Positions 16,303-25,611 of a DNA stretch of 64,000 nt are shown in pieces. Both the position numbers and the translations under genes were made by a program. The stretch spans positions 186,001 to 250,000 of the forward strand of contig NZ_WKJL01000001.1 of NCBI RefSeq assembly GCF_009674565.1. The letters are read 5' to 3'. Below the pieces are notes generated by a model. That model was not told where the DNA came from. It made no database searches and saw only the letters and a program-made list of their open reading frames with translations. This DNA is from Duganella aquatilis. GTDB taxonomy: Bacteria; Pseudomonadota; Gammaproteobacteria; Burkholderiales; Burkholderiaceae_D. The first letter of the stretch is position 1; each line of letters begins with the position of its first letter.

Positions 16303-17508
16303 ATGAAATCTCACAGCAGAACGATCAGCGGCGCCACGCCCTCGTCACTGGTGCTGGTGCTGCTCGCCGGCGTACTGGCGGCCACGGCGTTTTCCGGATG
16401 CGGCAAAACGGCTACCGCCTCCGCGCCAGGCGCGCCGCCGACGGTCGAGGTCGCCGTCGGCATGGAAAAACCCATCAGCGAGGTGCAGGAATTTTCGGGA
16501 CGTCTTGAGGCGATTGAACGTGTCGAGATCCGGCCGCGTGTTTCCGGATTCATCACCACGGTCAATGTGAAGCCTGGAACCGAAGTGAAAAAAGGCGACG
16601 TGCTGTTTGTGATTGACCAGCGCCCTTATCAGACCGAAGTCAATCGCGCGGAGGCGGCCAGCAAATCGGCGCGCGCCAAAGCCGAGCTGGCGCGGCTGGA
16701 ACTGTCGCGCGCCGAACGGCTGCTGGGCGACAAGGCCATCGCCCAGCGCGAATACGATGAGCGCGCCGCCGGCCAAAAGGAGCTGGATGCGAATGCGCAT
16801 GCTGCCGAAGCGCTGGCCGACGCCGCGCGCCTCAACCTTGAATACGCGCGCGTCACGGCGCCCATCAGCGGACGCATATCCAAAGCCGAAATCACGCTGG
16901 GCAATCTGGTCGATTCCTCGGCGGTATTGACGTCGGTGGTGTCGATCGACCGCATCTACGCCAGCTTTGATGGCGACGAATCGACTTACCAGCGGGTGGC
17001 GGCGCACAACCAGTCCGGCCGTCCCATCGAGGTCAGGGTGGGGCTGTTGAGCGAGCAAGGTTTTCCGCATGAAGGCAAACTGGAATTCGTCGACAATCAA
17101 CTCGACACCCGCACGGGAAGCGTGCGCATGCGTGCGGTGTTTGCCAACGAGGACCGCAGCATGGCGCCCGGCCTGTTTGCGCGGGTCCAGATCGGCGGCG
17201 GCAACGCCAAGAACGCGCTGCTGATTTCCGATAACGCCATCGGCACCGACCAAAGCCACAAATTTGTCTTTGTGGTCGGTGCCGGCAACAAGGCCGAATA
17301 CCGCGAGGTCAAGCTTGGGCCCATGGTGGACGGGTTGCGGGTGGTGCGCACCGGCCTGAAAAGCGGCGAAAAAGTCGTGATCAACGGTTTGCAGCGCGTT
17401 CAGCCGGGCGCGCCAGTCACCCCGCAGCTGGTGCCGATGGCGGCCGCTGCGGGCGGCGCCAGGGACGAGGGCCGGCTGGCCAAGAATGACGCGAACGGAA
17501 AGGACTGA
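16303..17508 (+). CDS. RND efflux periplasmic adaptor (MexE/AcrA-type lipoprotein)
   Basis: 401 residues with an AAGGA site before the ATG. The signal ends in FSGC (Cys33), predicting an inner-membrane lipoprotein. Domain order is standard: lipoyl half (EIRPRVSGFITTVNVKPGTEVKKG), LFVIDQRPYQ, long alpha-hairpin, second lipoyl half (VTAPISGRISKAEITLGNLV), beta-barrel with FVDNQLDTRTGSVRMRAVF, and the membrane-proximal domain with QRVQPGAPV. It would bridge the RND pump encoded two bases downstream and the outer-membrane channel after that. It resembles adaptors of MexEF/BpeEF-type pumps more than AcrA. Regulation could come from the LysR gene upstream or from the factor bound to the 16155 motif. 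Confidence 0.95.
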   Translation: MKSHSRTISGATPSSLVLVLLAGVLAATAFSGCGKTATASAPGAPPTVEVAVGMEKPISEVQEFSGRLEAIERVEIRPRVSGFITTVNVKPGTEVKKGDVLFVIDQRPYQTEVNRAEAASKSARAKAELARLELSRAERLLGDKAIAQREYDERAAGQKELDANAHAAEALADAARLNLEYARVTAPISGRISKAEITLGNLVDSSAVLTSVVSIDRIYASFDGDESTYQRVAAHNQSGRPIEVRVGLLSEQGFPHEGKLEFVDNQLDTRTGSVRMRAVFANEDRSMAPGLFARVQIGGGNAKNALLISDNAIGTDQSHKFVFVVGAGNKAEYREVKLGPMVDGLRVVRTGLKSGEKVVINGLQRVQPGAPVTPQLVPMAAAAGGARDEGRLAKNDANGKD

Positions 17509-17510
17509 CC

Positions 17511-20500
17511 ATGAATATCTCGCGCTTTTTTGTCGACAAGCCGATCTTCGCGGCGGTCTTGTCCATCATCGTGTTTGTCGCCGGCCTGATTTCGATTTTT
17601 GAGCTGCCGATCTCGGAGTATCCCGAGGTGGTGCCGCCTTCGGTGGTGGTGCGGGCCCAATATCCGGGCGCCAATCCGAAAGTGATCGCGGAAACCGTGG
17701 CGACGCCGATCGAACAGGAAATCATCGGTGTCGAAGACATGCTGTACATGACGTCGCAAAACACCTCGGACGGCGCGCTGCAGCTGACGGTCACCTTTAA
17801 AATCGGCGCCAACGTCGAGCAGGCCGAGACCGCGGTGCAGAACCGGGTGCAGCGTGCGCTGCCGCGCCTGCCGGACGAGGTGCGCCAGATCGGCGTGACC
17901 ACCGCCAAAAGCTCGCCCAATATCACTCTGCTGGTGCACTTGAAATCGCCCGACGGCCGCTATGACGACCTGTACCTGCGAAACTACGCGGTGCTCAACG
18001 TCAAGGATCAGCTGGCGCGCCTGCGCGGCGCCGGCGAGGTCCAGCTGTTCGGCTCGGGCGACTATGCCATGCGCGTCTGGCTGGATCCGCAGAAAGTGGC
18101 TATCCGCGGCCTCACCGCCACCGATGTCGTCAATGCGATCCGCGAGCAGAACGTGCAGGTCGCTGCAGGCGTCGTCGGGCAGGGCCCAAGCAGCGGCGCC
18201 AGTTTCCAGATGTCGGTCAACACGCAGGGACGGCTGCAGACGGAGGAAGAGTTCGGCAACATCGTGGTCAAGACCAATGCGGACGGCGCGGTCACCCTGC
18301 TGAAGGATGTGGCGCGGCTGGAGATGGGGTCGAGTTCTTATGCGTTGCGGGCTTTGCTGGACAATAAATCCGCCGTCGCCATTCCGGTGTTCCAGGCGCC
18401 CAATGCCAACGCCCTGCAACTGTCGGCCGATGTGCGGGCCAAGATGGAGGAACTGTCGAAGGACTTCCCGCAGGGCATGGAGTACGACATTGTGTATGAC
18501 CCGACGCAGTTCGTGCGCGAGTCGATCCGATCGGTCATTCATACCTTGTTTGAGGCCATCGTGCTGGTGGCGCTGGTGGTGATCGTCTTCCTGCAGTCCT
18601 GGCGCGCATCCGTGATTCCGCTGCTGGCGGTGCCGGTGTCGGTGGTGGGCACGTTCGCCGTGATGCTGCTGTTTGGTTTTTCGATTAATACCTTGTCGCT
18701 GTTCGGGCTGGTGCTGGCCATCGGTATCGTGGTCGATGACGCGATTGTGGTGGTGGAAAACGTCGAGCGCAATATCGAGAATGGCTTGTCGCCGCATGAC
18801 GCGACGATACAGGCGATGAAGGAGGTCTCCGGCCCCATCATTGCGATTGCCCTGGTGTTGTGCGCGGTGTTTGTGCCGATTGCTTTCGTCTCGGGCCTGA
18901 CCGGGCAGTTCTATCGCCAGTTCGCGCTGACGATCGCCATTTCGACGGTGATCTCGGCGTTCAGCTCGCTGACCCTGGCGCCGGCCCTGTCGGCGGTCCT
19001 GCTGCAGCCCCATGGCGCGAAGAAGGACAAGCTGACGGTGGCGATCGACGCCGTCCTCGGCCGCTTCTTCGCCGCGTTCAATCGCGTGTTCTCGCGGGCG
19101 TCGCATCGCTACGAAGGCGGCGTGCAGTCGGTCCTGAAACGCAAAAGCGTCGCGCTGATGGTGTATGCCGTGCTGGCCATCGCCGGGGTGTTCATGTTCA
19201 AGGCCGTCCCTCCCGGCTTCGTGCCGGCGCAGGACAAGGCCTACCTGATCGGTTTCGCGCAGCTGCCGGATGCGGCCTCGCTCGACCGCACCGATGCGGT
19301 CATCCGGAAAATGTCGGATATCGCCAAGGACGTGCCCGGCGTATCGTCCTCGGTCGCATTCCCCGGCCTGTCGATCAACGGCTTCACCAATGCGCCGAAT
19401 GCCGGGATTGTGTTTACGACGCTCAAACCGTTCGACCAGCGCCACGGCAAGGAGCAAAGCGCGGAGGGGATTGCGGCGGAAATCAACAAGCGCATGGGTG
19501 CGATTGGCGATGCCTTCGTGCTGGTCTTGTCACCGCCGCCGGTCAACGGCCTGGGAACCACCGGCGGTTTCAAGCTGATGATCGAGGACCGCGGCAACGT
19601 CGGCTACGATGCCTTGTACAAGGCCGTGCAGGCGGTGCAAAGCAAGGCCTGGGCGGACAAGCGCCTGCAGGGCGTCTTCTCCGGCTATCAGATCAACGTG
19701 CCGCAGTTGTACGCCCAGATCGACCGCGTGAAGGCCAAGCAGCTGAACGTTCCGCTGGCTGAAATCAACCAGTCCCTGCAGATCAATCTGGGGGCGCTGT
19801 ATGTCAACGACTTCAATCAATTCGGCCGCACCTACCAGGTCAGGGTGCAGGCCGATGCGCCGTTCCGCTCGCAGCGCGAGCAGATCGCCCAGATCAAGGT
19901 CCGCAGCACCCAGGGGGAAATGATTCCTTTGTCGACGCTGATGAAGATCGAGGATACCTACGGCCCCGACCGTGTTCAGCGCTATAACAATTTCGTGGCG
20001 GCAGAGCTCAACGGCGCTCCGGCGCCTGGCGTGTCCTCGGGCCAGGCCCAGGCGGCGATGGAGGAAATCGTCAAATCGACCTTGCCCAAGGGCGTGTCGT
20101 ATGAATGGACCGATTTGACCTATCAGGACATCCTGGCAGGCAACACGATGATCTACGTATTCCCGCTCTGTGTGCTATTGGTGTTCCTGGTCCTCGCGGC
20201 ACAATACGAAAGCTGGACTTTGCCGCTGGCGGTGATCCTGATCGTGCCGATGTCGATCCTGTGCGCGCTCACCGGCGTCAAGCTGACCGGCGGCGACAAC
20301 AATGTCTTCACCCAGATTGCACTGTTTGTGCTGGTGGGGCTGGCGTCCAAGAACGCCATTCTGATTATCGAGTTTGCCATTGAACTTGAGCAGCATGGGC
20401 GCAGCACGGTGATGGCGGCGCTGGAAGCGTGCCGCCTGCGGCTGCGCCCGATTCTGATGACCTCCGTGGCCTTCATCATGGGGGTTGTGCCGCTGGTGTT

Positions 20501-20723
20501 TTCGCATGGCGCCGGGGCCGAGATGCGCCACGCGATGGGCGTTGCCGTGTTTGCCGGCATGCTCGGCGTGACCTTCTTTGGCCTGTTTTTGACGCCGGTG
20601 TTCTACGTGCTGTTGCGGACGTTGGCAAAGCGCATGGATAGGCCCGCGTCGATATCCGACGCCGCTGCCGCGGCCAGGGACAATGTCATGCCTGCGCCAG
20701 TTCCGGATGGAGCCTCCAAATGA
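17511..20723 (+). CDS. RND multidrug pump, HAE1 family (MexF-like)
   Basis: 1070 residues, the normal size of hydrophobe/amphiphile efflux RND transporters. It begins MNISRFFVDKPIFAAVLSI, has twelve hydrophobic segments in the 1+5/1+5 pattern and two large periplasmic loops. The proton-relay aspartates are in GIVVDDAIVVVENVERN of TM4, and the second-half helices show LVGLASKNAILIIEFA. The protein exchanges protons for drugs taken from the periplasm and outer inner-membrane leaflet. It lies two bases after the adaptor and overlaps the outer-membrane factor by four bases, so the three form one transcript. Long frames on the opposite strand are shadows. Substrates are unknown; the family typically exports chloramphenicol, quinolones and similar aromatic compounds. 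Confidence 0.97.
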   Translation: MNISRFFVDKPIFAAVLSIIVFVAGLISIFELPISEYPEVVPPSVVVRAQYPGANPKVIAETVATPIEQEIIGVEDMLYMTSQNTSDGALQLTVTFKIGANVEQAETAVQNRVQRALPRLPDEVRQIGVTTAKSSPNITLLVHLKSPDGRYDDLYLRNYAVLNVKDQLARLRGAGEVQLFGSGDYAMRVWLDPQKVAIRGLTATDVVNAIREQNVQVAAGVVGQGPSSGASFQMSVNTQGRLQTEEEFGNIVVKTNADGAVTLLKDVARLEMGSSSYALRALLDNKSAVAIPVFQAPNANALQLSADVRAKMEELSKDFPQGMEYDIVYDPTQFVRESIRSVIHTLFEAIVLVALVVIVFLQSWRASVIPLLAVPVSVVGTFAVMLLFGFSINTLSLFGLVLAIGIVVDDAIVVVENVERNIENGLSPHDATIQAMKEVSGPIIAIALVLCAVFVPIAFVSGLTGQFYRQFALTIAISTVISAFSSLTLAPALSAVLLQPHGAKKDKLTVAIDAVLGRFFAAFNRVFSRASHRYEGGVQSVLKRKSVALMVYAVLAIAGVFMFKAVPPGFVPAQDKAYLIGFAQLPDAASLDRTDAVIRKMSDIAKDVPGVSSSVAFPGLSINGFTNAPNAGIVFTTLKPFDQRHGKEQSAEGIAAEINKRMGAIGDAFVLVLSPPPVNGLGTTGGFKLMIEDRGNVGYDALYKAVQAVQSKAWADKRLQGVFSGYQINVPQLYAQIDRVKAKQLNVPLAEINQSLQINLGALYVNDFNQFGRTYQVRVQADAPFRSQREQIAQIKVRSTQGEMIPLSTLMKIEDTYGPDRVQRYNNFVAAELNGAPAPGVSSGQAQAAMEEIVKSTLPKGVSYEWTDLTYQDILAGNTMIYVFPLCVLLVFLVLAAQYESWTLPLAVILIVPMSILCALTGVKLTGGDNNVFTQIALFVLVGLASKNAILIIEFAIELEQHGRSTVMAALEACRLRLRPILMTSVAFIMGVVPLVFSHGAGAEMRHAMGVAVFAGMLGVTFFGLFLTPVFYVLLRTLAKRMDRPASISDAAAAARDNVMPAPVPDGASK

Positions 20724-22177
20724 AAATGACGACAGTATTTGCCCAGCGCCTGCTGCCGGTGGTGGCTCCGCTTTGGATCACGGCCTGCTCCACACCTGCG
20801 TTCAAACAGCCGGCGGTATCGACGCCGGTCGCCTTCAAGGAAAGTCAGCATGGGACGGCGGTGCAGCGGGCCGCCGACGGCAGCACCTGGAAGATGGGCC
20901 AGCCGGCCGAGGCGCAGCCGCGCGGCGAATGGTGGCGCGCGTTCGCCGACCCGGCGTTGGACCAGCTGATTGCCCAGGCCAACGCCAGCAACCAGAACGC
21001 GGTGGCGGCGGCGGCCCGCGTGAAGCAGGCGCGGGCGATCGCGGGCATCGCTGAGGCCGATCGTTATCCCAACGTCGGCGCGGCGCTTGGCGCCCAACGC
21101 GCCCATCCGTCCGCGCTGGAACTCAACCAGGCGCCGGGGACGCCGACTCCCACCACCACGAGCTATTCCGCGCGGCTCTCGGCGAGTTATGAAGTCGATT
21201 TGTTCGGGCGGGTATCGTCGAACCTGGCGGCAGCCCGTGGCGATGCCGACGTGGCGATGGCGACCTACCGCTCCGTGCTGATGTCGCTGCAGGCCGATGT
21301 GGCGCAAACCTATCTGCGCTTGCGCGCGCTGGACGCCGAACTGCTGACCGTCGAACAGACCGTGCGCTTGCGCGAAGAGAGCGTGCGCGTCACCAGCCGC
21401 CGTTTCGAGCTTGGCGATATCGGCGAGTTCGACTTGTCGCGGGCCAAAACGGAACTGGGGATCGCGCGCGCGGAGGCGATCGGCTTGCAGCGCCAGAGAG
21501 CGCTGTCCGAGCATGCGCTGGCGGTGCTGGTGGGCCAGCCCGCAGCCGATTTCAGTCTCCCTGCCAATCCGCTGGCGGAGACCTCGGCCTTGCCGGTGAT
21601 CCCGGCCGGCCTGCCCTCGGCCTTGCTGGAGCGCCGTCCGGATATCGTCGGCGCCCAGCGGGCGATGCAGGCCGCGAATGCGCGCATCGGCGTTGCCCGG
21701 TCCGCCATGTTCCCCGCCTTTGACATCAATGCCGGATTCGGCGGCGTGGGCGGCTCCTTCAGCGATGTTTTCAAATGGAGCAGCCGTTCCTGGCTGCTGG
21801 GCGCGGCAATGGGCATGCCCTTGATCGACGGCGGCCGCAACCAGCAAAATGTTGTGCGCAGCGAAGCGGTACTGGAAGAGGCGGTCGCTGCCTACCGGCA
21901 GAGCGTGCTCACGGCCTTCGCCGAGGTGGACGACAGCCTGGCAGGCTTGCGCGTCTTGTCCGACCAAAGCGCCGCGATCGAAGCGGCATTGGGGGCGGCG
22001 CGCCGGTCGGCGGACCTGGCGCAACGCTTGTACGACGCCGGACGCGGCAGTTATCTGGAATTGCTGGATGCCCAGCGTAACCTTGCCCTGGTGGAGCGCA
22101 ATGTCGTGCAACTGCGCGGCGACCGGGCCATGACGACCGTGGCCCTGATACGCGCGCTGGGTGGCGGCTGGGGATGA
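20720..22177 (+). CDS. Outer-membrane efflux lipoprotein of the RND operon (OprN/NodT-type)
   Basis: 485 residues, starting at ATG 20720 within the ATGA that ends the pump gene. The signal ends in ITAC (Cys23). WWRAFADPALDQLIAQA is the NodT family signature, and the two OEP repeats follow (for example VAAAARVKQARAIAGIAEA and LTAFAEVDDSLAGL), with ALGGGW near the end. It completes a tripartite pump with the two preceding genes. It is convergent with the large sensor kinase; only 23 bases separate the stop codons and no clear terminator is visible in that gap. Confidence 0.95.
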   Translation: MKMTTVFAQRLLPVVAPLWITACSTPAFKQPAVSTPVAFKESQHGTAVQRAADGSTWKMGQPAEAQPRGEWWRAFADPALDQLIAQANASNQNAVAAAARVKQARAIAGIAEADRYPNVGAALGAQRAHPSALELNQAPGTPTPTTTSYSARLSASYEVDLFGRVSSNLAAARGDADVAMATYRSVLMSLQADVAQTYLRLRALDAELLTVEQTVRLREESVRVTSRRFELGDIGEFDLSRAKTELGIARAEAIGLQRQRALSEHALAVLVGQPAADFSLPANPLAETSALPVIPAGLPSALLERRPDIVGAQRAMQAANARIGVARSAMFPAFDINAGFGGVGGSFSDVFKWSSRSWLLGAAMGMPLIDGGRNQQNVVRSEAVLEEAVAAYRQSVLTAFAEVDDSLAGLRVLSDQSAAIEAALGAARRSADLAQRLYDAGRGSYLELLDAQRNLALVERNVVQLRGDRAMTTVALIRALGGGWG

Positions 22178-22200
22178 CGCCGGAGCGCAAGGCCCGGCGC

Positions 22201-25200
22201 TTACCTGCCGCCAGGCTTGCTGCGCTTCCAGCGTGCCGCCCAGGCGCGCCAGGCGGGCAACGTCAAGCCGCGCATTGAGTGGTAGGCGCGGCGCGCCGGC
22301 ACCGTCAGGATTGCTTCGGTTCCCTGGCCTGGGCGGTTGGCCAGCACAAAGTTGCTGTCGAGCGTGCTGGCGCGCTCGCGCATGCCGTCCAGGCCCCAAT
22401 GTCCCTGCTTGCGTCCCGCCGACTGGATACTGTGATCGATGCCGACGCCGTCGTCGCGGACGCATAAGATGAAGTTGTCCGAACCGTAGCTGATTTCGAG
22501 CTCGATGGTATGTGCGGACGCATGCTTGAAGGCGTTGAACAAGGCTTCCCGCCCAATGCAGAATATTTCCTGGTTGGCATAGGGATCGAGTTCAAGCAGT
22601 GAGCCATGCCGCGTCACCTTGAACCGCGCACCGAAATTTTCCTGTAACGAATAGCCAAACTTCGACAGCGCATGCACGATGTCGCCATCGTCATCCGCGC
22701 GGGTGCGCAGATTCATCAACTCGCTTCGGCCATCGGCCATGACCAGGTCGGCCTGATCCAGGATGGCGTTGATGTCGCGATGGTCATCGCTATCCTTGGG
22801 CAGGCGCTTTGCCAGGCCATGGAAGTGGAGGATCAGCGCCTGCATGCTCTGCAACAAGGTGTCATGCAGCGCGCGCGCAATTCGCTCCCGTTCGCTCAAG
22901 CGCTCTTGCAGCAGTTCGTCATAACGGTGCGCCAGCTGGCGCGTACGCCATAAATAGATGCTGATCAGGAGGATCACAAAGGCAATAACGCACAGGATCC
23001 GGAACCACATCGTCTGCTTCAGCTTGGGGGCGATCTCAAATGACTGCGCAGCGCCTTGCATATTCCACACGCCATCGTTGTTTGACGCGAGCACAGTGAA
23101 GCGGTAGTGGCCGGGGCCAAGGTTGGTGTAGTGCGCGGAGCGTTGGCCATCGGCTTCGCGCCACTCATGATCGACGCCGTCGAGCTTGTAGCGGAAGCGC
23201 ATGCGTCCCGGTTCCTGGTAGGACAGGGCCGTGAAGTCGATATCCAGGGTTTCGGTGCCCGCAGGCAGCCTGGCGTCCTCATCGCGCGCGTAGTTGGTGG
23301 CGCCAGCCCTGAGGGCGGTGATGATGACCGGCGGCACCAAGGTGTTTTTGGTGAACTTGGCGGGATTAAAGGCATACACGCCGCCGGTGGTTGAGAACCA
23401 GAGCGTACCGTCGTCGCTGCGCGCCGCCGAGTGCGTCGGAAGAATGGAACTGCTGGAACCTTTCAGGCCATCACGGTAGTCGAGCCGGTCGAAATTGACC
23501 AGGTAGCCGGGCTGGGAAAGCGCTTTCTTCAATTCCGTTGAATCGATGCTGGAGATGCCGTCCCCGCCATTGATCCAGAGCCTGCCGGTATTGTCGAACA
23601 CCATGCCATTGATGCCTGCGAAAGGCTCTCCGCCGGCGCCCTTGATGGAGTCAAAGCGTTGGCCATTGAAGTGCGCCAATCCATTTTCGCCGCCTACCCA
23701 TGCGCCGCCGTCCACCGGCAGGATGTGCATGACCGTGCCGACAGCCAGTCCCTGCTTGTCGCTATAGCGTTTCACCGACTTGCTGGTCAATACGGCAATC
23801 TGGTTGTTCACTGATCCGAACCAGACACGGCCGCTCTGGTCCGCCGTAATGGTGGAGGCGGCAAACGACGCCAATTCCGGGATATTGCCGGCAGGGGCCC
23901 AGTTTTTGTCTTCCAGGGTGAAGATGCCGTAACGCCCCATGCTGACCCATAGGATGCCGCGCCGATCCTGGGCGATGGCATAGACATTGGTAGGATTAAT
24001 GCCTGCCGGCGGCGGGATGCTGCGCACCCCGCCTGGCTCGACTTTCCACATCTGTCCGCCGGTGCCGCCGGCCCACACCGTGCCGTCGGGTGCGCGGTTC
24101 AATGCGGTGACGATGTAAGTCTGGGGCGATGGAAAGGTGAGGGAAGTCGGCGCGGCGTCGGGTGAGGCGAGGTAAGAATGGTCGATCCAGGCGCTGCCGC
24201 CCGCGCCGGCGGCAATCGGGCGTCCACTGAAATAGCCATAATCTTCCAGCCGCAGACTTTGCAGGCGGGCAGCGTGAAAACGATCCAGGCCGTTTTCCGT
24301 GGCGACCCATACATTGTGTTCGCGGTCCTCAAACAGGAAGTTCGTCTTCTGGCCGCTGAGACCTTGCTCGATGCCTGTTTCCTGTAACGGCTGGTGGGTG
24401 CTGGCGTCACCCAGCCGCGCTACCCCTTTTCCACTTTGTAGCCAGGCAAAGCCTTCGTGATCGAACAGGATTCCGCTGAAGGCTCTGCTCGTGTGCCATT
24501 TCAAGGGCGCGCCGTGGTCCGGCTCCGCGACCAGAAAGACTCCTGGCTTCTCGGAGTCTGTGGTCCAGACGCTGCCATCAGGATGTTCTGCGAGGATGCC
24601 CGAGCCGTTATAGCTGCTGCGCTGCTGGAATGCCGACGCGCCTTTGAACAGCGCATACACCCCTGACGTGGACCGGACCCAGAGCGTTCCCCGGCGGTCG
24701 GCCAATACCGAATAAAGATCCCCGTCCGGCGCCTGCAGCGAGGCATCGGGTTTATGCCATTTCTGGTCGCTGCCGAAGTAATGCAGTCCTCTGCCGGTCG
24801 CCAGCCACAATGTGCCGCCCTGGTCTTGCGTTGCACTTCTGATGGTGCCGGTCGGGGTATCGGGATCATCCAGCCGGTAATGGTGCATTTTTCCATTCCG
24901 CAGCAGGCTGATCCCGCCGTACCGGTAGCCGACCCACATGGTTCCGTCGCGCAGCACCCCGATGCATGAAATGCTGTACGAGAGCGGCGCTTCGGCGCCC
25001 TCGGCACGCGCAAAGCTGACACCGTCGAATTTGTACAAGCCCGAAGAACTGCTGATCCATATCCACCCATCCGGCGTCTGTGCAATCCCGGCAATGCCCG
25101 AGGGGGCTTTTTCACGCGCGGTCCAGTTGGCATGCAGGCGGTCGATCGCCTGCGTCGTCCGCGCCTCCGGCGGCAGCGCTGCCCTGGCAGGGCAGGTGAG

Positions 25201-25245
25201 CGCCAAGGAGAGAGTCAGGCAGAGGGCTGGGGTCTGAATGCGCAT
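22201..25245 (-). CDS. Large beta-propeller / Y_Y_Y sensor histidine kinase
   Basis: 1014 residues from ATG 25245 (MRIQTPALCLTLS), which gives a signal peptide cut near ARAAL; the longer frame from 25305 adds an unlikely leader. A periplasmic sensor follows, made of about fourteen propeller blades (GWIWISSSSGLYKFDG, TMWVGYRYGGIS, TLWLATGRGLHYF and similar), then a Y_Y_Y domain (LSYQEPGRMRFRYKLDGVDHEW). One transmembrane helix (WFRILCVIAFVILLISIYLW) leads to a HisKA_3 domain with the phosphate-accepting His at residue 794 in ARALHDTLLQ, and an HATPase_c domain with CVRDDGVGID and WGLDGMRERA. No receiver domain is attached, so it needs a separate NarL-type regulator, possibly the one at 13235. 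A copy of the shared motif lies about 88 bases upstream, suggesting autoregulation. Confidence 0.94.
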   Translation of the reverse strand: MRIQTPALCLTLSLALTCPARAALPPEARTTQAIDRLHANWTAREKAPSGIAGIAQTPDGWIWISSSSGLYKFDGVSFARAEGAEAPLSYSISCIGVLRDGTMWVGYRYGGISLLRNGKMHHYRLDDPDTPTGTIRSATQDQGGTLWLATGRGLHYFGSDQKWHKPDASLQAPDGDLYSVLADRRGTLWVRSTSGVYALFKGASAFQQRSSYNGSGILAEHPDGSVWTTDSEKPGVFLVAEPDHGAPLKWHTSRAFSGILFDHEGFAWLQSGKGVARLGDASTHQPLQETGIEQGLSGQKTNFLFEDREHNVWVATENGLDRFHAARLQSLRLEDYGYFSGRPIAAGAGGSAWIDHSYLASPDAAPTSLTFPSPQTYIVTALNRAPDGTVWAGGTGGQMWKVEPGGVRSIPPPAGINPTNVYAIAQDRRGILWVSMGRYGIFTLEDKNWAPAGNIPELASFAASTITADQSGRVWFGSVNNQIAVLTSKSVKRYSDKQGLAVGTVMHILPVDGGAWVGGENGLAHFNGQRFDSIKGAGGEPFAGINGMVFDNTGRLWINGGDGISSIDSTELKKALSQPGYLVNFDRLDYRDGLKGSSSSILPTHSAARSDDGTLWFSTTGGVYAFNPAKFTKNTLVPPVIITALRAGATNYARDEDARLPAGTETLDIDFTALSYQEPGRMRFRYKLDGVDHEWREADGQRSAHYTNLGPGHYRFTVLASNNDGVWNMQGAAQSFEIAPKLKQTMWFRILCVIAFVILLISIYLWRTRQLAHRYDELLQERLSERERIARALHDTLLQSMQALILHFHGLAKRLPKDSDDHRDINAILDQADLVMADGRSELMNLRTRADDDGDIVHALSKFGYSLQENFGARFKVTRHGSLLELDPYANQEIFCIGREALFNAFKHASAHTIELEISYGSDNFILCVRDDGVGIDHSIQSAGRKQGHWGLDGMRERASTLDSNFVLANRPGQGTEAILTVPARRAYHSMRGLTLPAWRAWAARWKRSKPGGR

Positions 25246-25332
25246 GTGGGAACCGGTGACGATTAACTTTATGTCGTCCGCTTTATACAAGATGGAAACG
25301 ATCAATCATTGTCCTTGAACAATGGGGTCTTG

Positions 25333-25358
25333 ATTTGTGCCTTGATGGCACTACTGAA
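25333..25358 (+). promoter_or_regulatory. Copy 3 of shared motif, upstream of sensor kinase
   Basis: ATTTGTGCC, spacer TTGAT, then GGCACTACTGAA. It lies in the 366-base region between the kinase (25245, minus) and the chemoreceptor (25612, plus). A TATAAA-type hexamer on the minus strand (25282-25287) is about 59 bases from the dyad centre, close to the 56-base distance seen at the RND operon. The rest of this region is AT-rich without another clear element. Confidence 0.5.
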
Positions 25359-25611
25359 ATGAGCGCGGCACGCCTTGTGAAATATCCCGCATGCATCGTA
25401 GGATCGCGCGAGGTGGCGGAACGGCCGCCGCTTTCCATGCAGGATTGGCTTTTTCGCGCTTGTAAATCACTCTAAAGCTTAGTCTGTTGTGTAAATAATT
25501 CATGTAAGTATTGCAGCAAGATCATGATTGTTTTTGGCTGGAAAATCCCGTATTTTGTCGCTTACACAAGAAAAGTTTCATAAATTGTAGCGCCAACATC
25601 GGGAGCTTTAC

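Noticed and set aside
17400..19457. 685-codon open frame antisense to the RND pump gene
   Set aside because: His/Arg/Gln/Asp-rich composition is the usual shadow of a high-GC gene; the sense frame is an unmistakable RND transporter. Similar long shadows at 34221-36341, 43135-45291, 49413-50786, 50648-52756, 50899-52689 and 59213-61321 were rejected on the same grounds.
25571..25597. FliA (sigma-28) promoter before the chemoreceptor: AAAAGTTT-N11-GCGCCAAC
   Set aside because: The -35 half is good but the -10 matches only about half the consensus, and the predicted start would leave a leader of about eight bases with no room for the GGGAG site.
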